This document shows positions 1 to 3,946 of a stretch of 5,365 nucleotides of DNA, in pieces. The stretch spans positions 1 through 5,365 of the forward strand of contig CAYQZD010000185.1 in assembly GCA_964421875.1 (NCBI GenBank). Direction: 5' to 3'. A program made the translations under genes and the position numbers. The notes below the pieces were generated by a model, which worked only from the letters and a program-made list of their open reading frames with translations, did not search any database and was not told the origin of the DNA. This DNA is from CAYQZD01 sp964421875. Its GTDB lineage: Bacteria; Electryoneota; Tariuqbacteria; Tariuqbacterales; Tariuqbacteraceae. Every line of letters starts with the position of its first letter. Position 1 is the stretch's first letter.

Positions 1-1
1 A

Positions 2-23
2 AATATTTATATTAATAAATATT
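2..23. repeat. AT-only inverted repeat at window edge
   Basis: Two perfect 9-bp arms, AATATTTAT and ATAAATATT, are separated by the four bases ATTA. The element sits over the stop codon of the transposase-like fragment at 7-183 and is part of the AT-rich flank. It could be a weak hairpin, or chance in a very AT-rich stretch. No function is assigned. Confidence 0.35.
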
Positions 24-183
24 CAAATTCGAACCACAGATTCACAAAGACAACCAGATTAATAACATCTTGAATAATTACAGTTTTTTCGAATATATTG
101 ATTCTATTCTTAGAACAAATCGTAATCGAGCAAGGACGATGCTTTTCTCTGTAGATTTCTAATGGTAATCTTATTTTACGCAT
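7..183 (-). pseudogene. Possible N-terminal remnant of an IS200/REP-associated (Y1) transposase
   Basis: A 58-codon open frame runs from an ATG at 183-181 to a TAA at 9-7. A plausible AGAG ribosome-binding site lies 8 nt before the start. Residues 1-32 include RLPLEIY near the start and SITICSKNRINIF at about 19-31. From memory, this resembles the first beta strand and following segment of Y1/RAYT tyrosine transposases, which commonly read (F/S)xTICTKNRxxxF near the N-terminus. The following EKTVIIQD at 32-39 fits the start of the next helix. Similarity then ends: the conserved HxH metal-binding motif and catalytic Tyr are absent, and the C-terminal 15 residues are AT-driven (Phe, Leu, Val, Glu). 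At about 150 residues for a full protein, this would be a truncated, inactive piece. Composition is clearly more AT-rich than the reductase genes. It could instead be a small unrelated ORF or chance. The family call comes from motif recognition only. Confidence 0.4.
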
Positions 184-192
184 TTAATCATC

Positions 193-208
193 TCTTTTAG
201 CTAAAAGA
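193..208. repeat. 16-bp perfect palindrome TCTTTTAGCTAAAAGA
   Basis: A perfect self-complementary 16-mer is centred between 200 and 201. It lies just upstream of the transposase-like fragment and just downstream, on the minus strand, of the GC-rich hairpin at 214-234. It could form the 3' part of a termination region or be a protein-binding dyad. The sequence does not decide. Confidence 0.4.
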
Positions 209-234
209 AGTCTGCGGGGGGATAAATCCCCCGC
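195..234 (-). terminator. Candidate intrinsic terminator after the bzdQ-like gene
   Basis: Reading the minus strand, a GC-rich hairpin begins 44 nt after the bzdQ stop codon. Its arms are GCGGGGG (214-220) and CCCCCGC (228-234), and it can extend inward with AT/AT pairing and one bulged G. It is followed by AGACTTCTTTT, a short and interrupted T-rich tract. No further reductase gene follows, so an end of transcription is expected here. The T tract is weaker and more distant than in a classic Rho-independent terminator. The hairpin also resembles the other GC-rich palindromes in the window, so it may be a repeat element that doubles as a terminator. Confidence 0.4.
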
Positions 235-278
235 TTACTATCGTATTCGCATACCGAGCCAAATGTATTGGATTTAGT

Positions 279-1148
279 TCACTTCCGCGATTTTTCCAAT
301 AAGGCTTTGCCGAACAGCGCCCCTCCCAGGGCTCCGGCGATTTGGGTGTCGTAATCCGATTTCAAGGCGGTGATGCCCAATTCCTCTTCGATGCGCTTCA
401 CCACTCCGATATTTTTGCCGATGCCGCCGGTGATGGCGAATTCTTTCTCCACGCCGATGCGGTCCAAAAGGGACACCACCCGGTGCGCCATCGCCCTGCA
501 GTACGCCGCGATGACCCGCTCTTTGGGCCAACCTTTGCGCAATAGCGAGGAAGCCTCGGACTTGGCGAAGACCACGCAGGTTGAAGAGACCGGCGGCGGT
601 TCTTCCTCCACGCGGAAAGACATATCGCCAACTTCCTCGATGGGCACGGACAACAGGTCGGCGAAGACTTCCATTCCCCTGCCGGTGCCGGCGGCGCATT
701 TATCGTTCATCAGGAAGTTGGTGACTTTCCCCCGGGCGTCGCAGTGAATCGCTTTACAGTCCTGCCCGCCCATATCGAGGATGGTGCGTACTGAAGGCCC
801 GTACATATAGTTTCCGCCGCGTGCGTGGCAGGCGATTTCCGTAATAGCGCGGTTGGCGAAGGGGACATTCACCCTGCCGTAACCGGTGCCCACCACATAA
901 TGGATGTTTTCCACCGTCATCCCGGTGTCCCTCAGCGCCCATTCCATCGCCTTTTTCGCGCTGTTAGGACTGTCGGAGCCGGTGCGGGTGGTGCAGAAGG
1001 CGTAAAGTTTACCATCCACCATTATCACCGTCTGGGAACTGACGGAGCCTACGTCCACGCCTGCGGTGATGGTGTCGCTCCCTTTCCAGTCGATGTTTTG
1101 GTCGTGCCAGTTGTATTCTTTCCAGCGCCAGAATTCTTTTTCGGACAT
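279..1148 (-). CDS. bzdQ: Benzoyl-CoA reductase, bzd-type ATPase/activator subunit Q
   Basis: This is an ATP-binding subunit of class I benzoyl-CoA reductase, a cytoplasmic member of the ASKHA superfamily and the BadF/BadG/BcrA/BcrD family. ATP hydrolysis here drives one-electron transfer at very low potential to the aromatic-ring-reducing N-O module. The 289-residue protein has a tryptophan-rich N-terminal extension (about 1-25) typical of Q-type subunits. The phosphate-1 loop AGVDVGSVSSQTV is at 29-41, GTGYGR at 87-92, and the phosphate-2 motif DMGGQD at 125-130. Cys151 in NDKCAAGTGRG and Cys191 in STCVVFAKSE are the two expected ligands of the [4Fe-4S] cluster bridging the P-Q pair. TGGIGKN at 240-246 is the adenosine motif. 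All key residues are intact. The ATG at 1148 is supported by a GGAG site (1155-1158) 6 nt upstream. A Thauera-type BcrD/BadG or another 2-hydroxyacyl-CoA dehydratase activator is the main alternative. The size and the bzdO-like neighbour favour the bzd type. Confidence 0.86.
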   Translation of the reverse strand: MSEKEFWRWKEYNWHDQNIDWKGSDTITAGVDVGSVSSQTVIMVDGKLYAFCTTRTGSDSPNSAKKAMEWALRDTGMTVENIHYVVGTGYGRVNVPFANRAITEIACHARGGNYMYGPSVRTILDMGGQDCKAIHCDARGKVTNFLMNDKCAAGTGRGMEVFADLLSVPIEEVGDMSFRVEEEPPPVSSTCVVFAKSEASSLLRKGWPKERVIAAYCRAMAHRVVSLLDRIGVEKEFAITGGIGKNIGVVKRIEEELGITALKSDYDTQIAGALGGALFGKALLEKSRK

Positions 1149-1198
1149 TAATATCTCCAGTGATTTATGTTAGACTATGAAAATGCTTGAACTAATTC

Positions 1199-1266
1199 GT
1201 CATTCCGGCTTGTCCGGAATCCCTCCGGAAAAGAAGGATTCTGGCTTGCTTCACAGCCAGAATGAC
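1199..1266. repeat. 68-bp nested inverted repeat (REP/MITE-like)
   Basis: The outer arms GTCATTCCGGCT (1199-1210) and AGCCAGAATGAC (1255-1266) are complementary at 11 of 12 positions. Inside are two further hairpins: ATTCCGG (1202-1208) with CCGGAAT (1214-1220), and ATTCTGGCT (1238-1246) with AGCCAGAAT (1255-1263). Elements with GTCATTCC-type ends are common dispersed intergenic repeats in bacteria. The ends and nesting resemble a small non-autonomous element. It occupies the spacer between the P and Q genes, and no coding sequence is seen in it. Confidence 0.65.
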
Positions 1267-1313
1267 ACTAATGCGCTGCAGGGTCTTCGTACCCCGTAGC
1301 AACGCTTTTAAAT

Positions 1314-1344
1314 TGTCGCAGAGTGCGGGGACTCTGCGACACAA
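1314..1344. repeat. 31-bp dispersed hairpin repeat, copy 1
   Basis: Perfect 11-bp arms TGTCGCAGAGT (1314-1324) and ACTCTGCGACA (1331-1341) flank the six-base loop GCGGGG, followed by CAA. All 31 bases, including loop and tail, are identical to 2260-2290. This copy lies in the bzdQ-bzdP spacer. Neither strand shows a T-run immediately after the stem, so it is not a standard intrinsic terminator. Identity of the loop as well as the arms points to a duplicated or mobile repeat family rather than independent hairpins. Confidence 0.85.
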
Positions 1345-1410
1345 AGAAAACGCTGATATGCGCTGTCCGTCATTATTGCTGAACTAACCGGACAACCGGG
1401 TTAAACCGCA

Positions 1411-2181
1411 TTAGTCGCTGTTCATCGCCGCCAGCGCCGCGCCGTAAGCCCCCACATACTCCGCCCCCTCCGGCACAATCACTTCACGCTCCAAGCCGCG
1501 TTTCAGCGAATCCACGAATCCCAGGTTGCGGGACACCGCGCCAATAAGCGCCACTTCCGGGTTCACGCCCACGCGCCGCGCCATCGAGATGATGCGGTCG
1601 GCGATAGCGTCGTGGACGGCGCGGGAGATGTCCTCCTTGGGAGTTTTTGCGTGCAGGAGCGACACCACTTCCGACTCGGCGAAGACTGCGCACTGCGCGT
1701 TCATGGGAATGGTCTTGGTTGATTTCAGGGAAAGCTGGCCAAACTCCGGCAGGCTGACTTCCAGCGCCCGCGCCATCGCTTCGGTGAAGGAGCCCGCTCC
1801 GGCGGCGCATTTTTCGTTGATGGCGAAGTCGATGACTTTTCCTGTTTCATCGACTTTGATGGCGCGTCCTTCTTCCGCGCCCACATCGATTACGGTGCGC
1901 GCCTGGGGGACCAGTTTCACCGCGCCCTTGGCGGCGGCGCCCACTTCGGTCACCGAATCGTGGGCGTGAGGGGCGGATTTTCGTCCGGCGCCGGTGGCGA
2001 AGATTTTTTCGATTTGGTCAAGTTTCATCCCGGCGGCTTTTAGCGCTTCGTTCAAAGCCGCTTCCGCGGATTCTTCGGTTTCGAAGCCTGCGAGCTTTTC
2101 TGCTCGAGCCACCACTTCGCCGTCTTTCAGAATCACCACCCGGATGTTCTTGGCTCCCATATCGATTCCGGCTGTTATCAT
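1411..2181 (-). CDS. bzdP: Benzoyl-CoA reductase, bzd-type ATPase/activator subunit P
   Basis: This is the second ATPase/electron-activator subunit, expected to pair with Q around a shared [4Fe-4S] cluster in the cytoplasm. At 256 residues it matches the short P subunit of bzd-type enzymes and is much shorter than Thauera-type BcrA (about 440). The phosphate-1 loop AGIDMGAKNIRVV is at 4-16 and TGAGR at 63-67. The cluster ligands are Cys125 (NEKCAAGAG) and Cys164 (NAQCAVFAES), 39 residues apart as in HgdC-type activators. The usual phosphate-2 motif D-x-G-G-Q-D is replaced by DVGAEEG (99-105), and the usual TGG of the adenosine motif by IGAVSRN (213-219). The subunit may therefore hydrolyse ATP differently from Q, or this may be normal for P subunits. 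A strong GAGGT site (2188-2192) 6 nt upstream supports the ATG at 2181. It is separated from Q by a 262-nt repeat-rich spacer. Confidence 0.82.
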   Translation of the reverse strand: MITAGIDMGAKNIRVVILKDGEVVARAEKLAGFETEESAEAALNEALKAAGMKLDQIEKIFATGAGRKSAPHAHDSVTEVGAAAKGAVKLVPQARTVIDVGAEEGRAIKVDETGKVIDFAINEKCAAGAGSFTEAMARALEVSLPEFGQLSLKSTKTIPMNAQCAVFAESEVVSLLHAKTPKEDISRAVHDAIADRIISMARRVGVNPEVALIGAVSRNLGFVDSLKRGLEREVIVPEGAEYVGAYGAALAAMNSD

Positions 2182-2187
2182 TGATTT

Positions 2188-2192
2188 ACCTC
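2188..2192 (-). promoter_or_regulatory. Strong ribosome-binding site of bzdP
   Basis: GAGGT on the minus strand sits 6 nt before the ATG at 2181. It is the best ribosome-binding site in the window and fixes the start of the P subunit just before its phosphate-1 loop. Confidence 0.6.
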
Positions 2193-2232
2193 GATATTTT
2201 ATGTTGAATTAAGCATTGATTGCGCAATGTAG

Positions 2233-2251
2233 GGCGGATTGTTAATCCGCC
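2233..2251. repeat. GGCGGATT hairpin, copy A
   Basis: Perfect 8-bp arms GGCGGATT (2233-2240) and AATCCGCC (2244-2251) surround the loop GTT. The same arms with a different loop occur at 3914-3932, and a degenerate version at 3795-3812. Varying loops with conserved arms indicate a REP-like palindrome family. The preceding ATTGCGCAAT (2219-2228) is an additional 10-bp palindrome. The element lies in the 5' untranslated region of bzdP. Confidence 0.7.
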
Positions 2252-2259
2252 GGTTTGGA

Positions 2260-2290
2260 TGTCGCAGAGTGCGGGGACTCTGCGACACAA
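2260..2290. repeat. 31-bp dispersed hairpin repeat, copy 2
   Basis: Identical over 31 bases to 1314-1344: arms TGTCGCAGAGT (2260-2270) and ACTCTGCGACA (2277-2287), loop GCGGGG, tail CAA. It sits 8 nt from the GGCGGATT hairpin, so two unrelated palindromes are clustered in the leader of the P gene. Confidence 0.85.
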
Positions 2291-2330
2291 TTGATGGGAT
2301 TAAATGACCTCCCTAGCTTTTTGTGCGAAT

Positions 2331-2342
2331 ACTCTGCGACAC
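2331..2342. repeat. Partial third copy of the 31-bp repeat
   Basis: ACTCTGCGACAC matches the right arm plus tail base of the 31-bp repeat exactly (12 of 12). The left part is degraded: TTGTGCGAAT stands where the left arm and loop would be. It is probably a decayed or deleted copy next to the intact one at 2260-2290. Confidence 0.6.
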
Positions 2343-2370
2343 GAGGGATTTTTCAGTTGAAAACCATACC

Positions 2371-2401
2371 ATTACACCAACACTATCAACGCCATTGTCA
2401 A
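2371..2401 (-). promoter_or_regulatory. Candidate sigma-70-type promoter for bzdP
   Basis: On the minus strand, a perfect TTGACA (2396-2401) begins 2 nt after the stop codon of the phosphatase gene. It is followed after 19 nt by TGTAAT (2371-2376), preceded by a TGG extended -10 element. The spacing is longer than the optimal 17 nt. A start near 2364 would give a leader of about 180 nt carrying the hairpins at 2233-2290. This would allow the P-Q genes to be expressed separately from the phosphatase. It is a pattern match only. Confidence 0.28.
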
Positions 2402-2403
2402 TT

Positions 2404-3687
2404 CTATTCCACCCGTTTGACACAGACGATGGTCAGGTCGTCTTCCAACTGACCTAAGCGGGCATAATCGACTACATCCCGATGCACCGCTTCGATTATT
2501 TCCTGCGCCGATAAATTCCGGCGGGTTTCGACCAGCTTAATCAGTCTCGCTTCGCCATACATCTCATCGTTCCCGCTTTCGGATTCGGTGACTCCGTCGG
2601 TGAACAGCAGCAGGACGTCGCCGACCTCTAATTCAACTCTCCGCAGGGTGTAATCGGCGCTTTCCATTATCCCCAGTATCAATCCGCCGGCCGCCAGCGT
2701 AATCACCTCGCCCGATTTTTTAAACAGATAAGGTGGATTGTGGCCGCAGTTGATGTATTCAAAGCTGTTTGCGGCGGTATTCAGGACGCCATAGAATCCC
2801 GTTACGAAAATATTATCGGCTGAGTTCAGATACAAATACTTGTTGAGTATTCTTACTGTCTCCGCAATAGACTGGTTCAGTTCGCTTAAGGAACGCAGCG
2901 CCGCTTGAGTCGTGGACATCGTTACCGCAGCGGGGATTCCCTTGCCGGAAACATCGGCGATCACCACACTCATACAGCCGTCAGGCAGTCTGATGAAATC
3001 ATAGTAATCACCGCCAATCCACCTGCAGGGAATGCTCATACCGGCAATCCGGTATCCGTCTATCGCGGGGTTTTCTTTAGGCAGAAGCAGCTGCTGTATT
3101 TGACGGGCGACACTGAGTTCCTCCTCTAGGCGCCGCTTTTCCATTTCCTCTCGATGGAGGCGCGCGTTTTCCAAAGCTATGGCCGCCTGGCGAGCGAAAC
3201 CTTCCATCAGTTGTATGTCGGTTTCATCGAAAGCGCCTTTGCCCTTCTTATTCAGCACCTGAGCCGTGCCGATAATCCTGTCTTGAATCTTCAAAGGAAC
3301 GCAAAGATAAGAGCTGGTGTGAAAATCAGCCTGCTCCTGGACTCCGGAGTAAAACCTCGGATCGGCGCTGATATCGTCGGTGAGGACAGGCTCCCCATTT
3401 TCGGCTACCCAACCCGCCACACCCCATCCTTTCGGAAAACGGATTTTACCTTTGAAATCAGGGGGGAGATTGGTGCTTGCTTCCAGCGCTAATTCATCCG
3501 TTTTTCCATCGATGAGAAAGATGGAAGCCGCTTCGGTGTTTAAGAGTTCAGCGGCTTTGGTCATTACCAGATTCAACACTTCATCCAAATCCAGTGAAGA
3601 TGTGACCGCTGCATTTGCCTCAAACAACCCTTCATACATCTGAAGCCTCTGTTTCGCTTCAGAGTGTGATAAATCATCCATAATCAT
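2404..3687 (-). CDS. GAF-domain RsbU/SpoIIE-type PP2C serine/threonine phosphatase
   Basis: A soluble signalling phosphatase of 427 residues. A GAF sensor domain spans about 20-175, then a helical linker (about 176-205, with LEEELSVARQIQQLLLP, the signature junction of RsbU-like proteins), then a SpoIIE/PP2C catalytic domain (about 210-425). The metal-binding and catalytic motifs are complete: GGDYYDF (225-231, Asp227), ADVSGKG (244-250, Asp245), CGHNPP (314-319), FTDGVTE (362-368, Asp364) and EDDLT (415-419). There are no transmembrane segments or signal peptide. Members dephosphorylate anti-sigma-factor antagonists or similar STAS proteins when the GAF domain senses a ligand, redox state or partner. 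The target here is unknown, and no kinase, STAS or sigma factor gene is in the window. It lies between reductase genes O and P with spacers of 259 and 222 nt. ATG at 3687 is the longest start. ATG at 3681 (425 residues) has the better-placed ribosome-binding site. Confidence 0.9.
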   Translation of the reverse strand: MIMDDLSHSEAKQRLQMYEGLFEANAAVTSSLDLDEVLNLVMTKAAELLNTEAASIFLIDGKTDELALEASTNLPPDFKGKIRFPKGWGVAGWVAENGEPVLTDDISADPRFYSGVQEQADFHTSSYLCVPLKIQDRIIGTAQVLNKKGKGAFDETDIQLMEGFARQAAIALENARLHREEMEKRRLEEELSVARQIQQLLLPKENPAIDGYRIAGMSIPCRWIGGDYYDFIRLPDGCMSVVIADVSGKGIPAAVTMSTTQAALRSLSELNQSIAETVRILNKYLYLNSADNIFVTGFYGVLNTAANSFEYINCGHNPPYLFKKSGEVITLAAGGLILGIMESADYTLRRVELEVGDVLLLFTDGVTESESGNDEMYGEARLIKLVETRRNLSAQEIIEAVHRDVVDYARLGQLEDDLTIVCVKRVE

Positions 3688-3691
3688 CTCA
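3688..3691 (-). promoter_or_regulatory. Weak ribosome-binding site favouring the phosphatase start at 3681
   Basis: TGAG on the minus strand touches the ATG at 3687 directly, which is too close for initiation there. It lies 6 nt before the in-frame ATG at 3681, a normal distance. The protein therefore probably starts at its third codon (MDDLSHSE), two residues shorter than the longest frame. Confidence 0.45.
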
Positions 3692-3694
3692 GTT

Positions 3695-3704
3695 ATAGCG
3701 CTAT
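3695..3704. repeat. 10-bp palindrome ATAGCGCTAT upstream of the phosphatase
   Basis: A perfect dyad lies 7 nt upstream of the longest phosphatase start. Its position would suit an operator or a leader hairpin, but a 10-bp palindrome can arise by chance and no second copy is seen. Confidence 0.25.
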
Positions 3705-3778
3705 TTCCGCATATAGAACCAATAGTTATGGGAAATCTTCCTTGCCATACTGCAGCCGCAATCGCCCAATTTTCGCGC

Positions 3779-3796
3779 CCGGGGGCAATCCCCCGG
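3779..3796. repeat. GC-rich hairpin CCGGGGG/CCCCCGG
   Basis: Arms CCGGGGG (3779-3785) and CCCCCGG (3790-3796) flank the loop CAAT. It resembles the hairpin after bzdQ at 214-234 (GGGGG and AT-containing loop, then CCCCC). It overlaps the degenerate GGCGGATT element at 3795-3812 and is the first of a chain of palindromes filling the spacer between the phosphatase and bzdO. Confidence 0.65.
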
Positions 3797-3812
3797 CGGA
3801 TTCTAATCCCCC
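3795..3812. repeat. Degenerate GGCGGATT palindrome
   Basis: GGCGGATT (3795-3802) is followed after CT by AATCCCCC (3805-3812), which matches the expected right arm AATCCGCC at seven of eight positions. It is read as a decayed member of the family at 2233-2251 and 3914-3932. Confidence 0.45.
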
Positions 3813-3816
3813 CTGC

Positions 3817-3835
3817 CCCCCTTTATAAAAGGGGG
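3817..3835. repeat. CCCCCTTT/AAAGGGGG hairpin
   Basis: Eight-bp arms CCCCCTTT (3817-3824) and AAAGGGGG (3828-3835) surround a three-base loop ATA. Palindromes of this C5T3/A3G5 form are frequently dispersed in intergenic DNA of diverse bacteria. No T-run follows on either strand, so it is not called as a terminator. Confidence 0.6.
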
Positions 3836-3866
3836 AAAGATGAAGCGGTTCTCCGGCGGGTCTGAA

Positions 3867-3881
3867 TCAGCCTATGGCTGA
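3867..3881. repeat. Short hairpin TCAGCC/GGCTGA
   Basis: Six-bp arms TCAGCC (3867-3872) and GGCTGA (3876-3881) with loop TAT. It is weak alone, but continues the run of adjacent palindromes between 3779 and 3932. Confidence 0.35.
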
Positions 3882-3913
3882 CAAGTGCCCCTCCCTACAT
3901 GCTCGTTCCTTTT

Positions 3914-3932
3914 GGCGGATTAAGAATCCGCC
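3914..3932. repeat. GGCGGATT hairpin, copy B
   Basis: Perfect arms GGCGGATT (3914-3921) and AATCCGCC (3925-3932) with loop AAG. The arms are identical to copy A at 2233-2251. It starts 15 nt beyond the bzdO stop codon on the minus strand. What follows there is AAAAGG rather than a T-run, so it could protect or pause the transcript but is not a typical intrinsic terminator. Confidence 0.7.
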
Positions 3933-3946
3933 CTACATGTTCGCGT

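Noticed and set aside
274..1151. Overlapping frames on both strands within the Q gene
   Set aside because: The 289-residue frame contains the full ASKHA motif set. The others are arginine-, histidine- or serine-rich translations of the same DNA in other frames.
1484..2212. Alternative frames over the P gene
   Set aside because: They have no motifs and biased low-information composition. The 256-residue minus-strand frame has ATPase loops, cluster cysteines and a strong ribosome-binding site.
2350..2363. TTTTCA/TGAAAA palindrome as terminator of the phosphatase gene
   Set aside because: The stem is six AT-rich pairs with a two-base loop and no GC core, too weak to call.
2255..2452. 65-codon plus-strand frame across the spacer before bzdP
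   Set aside because: It runs through the 31-bp repeat and into the antisense of the phosphatase C-terminus, has no ribosome-binding site, and shows no recognisable protein motif.
3817..3932. Intrinsic terminators after bzdO
   Set aside because: The hairpins are strong, but no T-run follows them on the minus strand. They were kept as repeats only.
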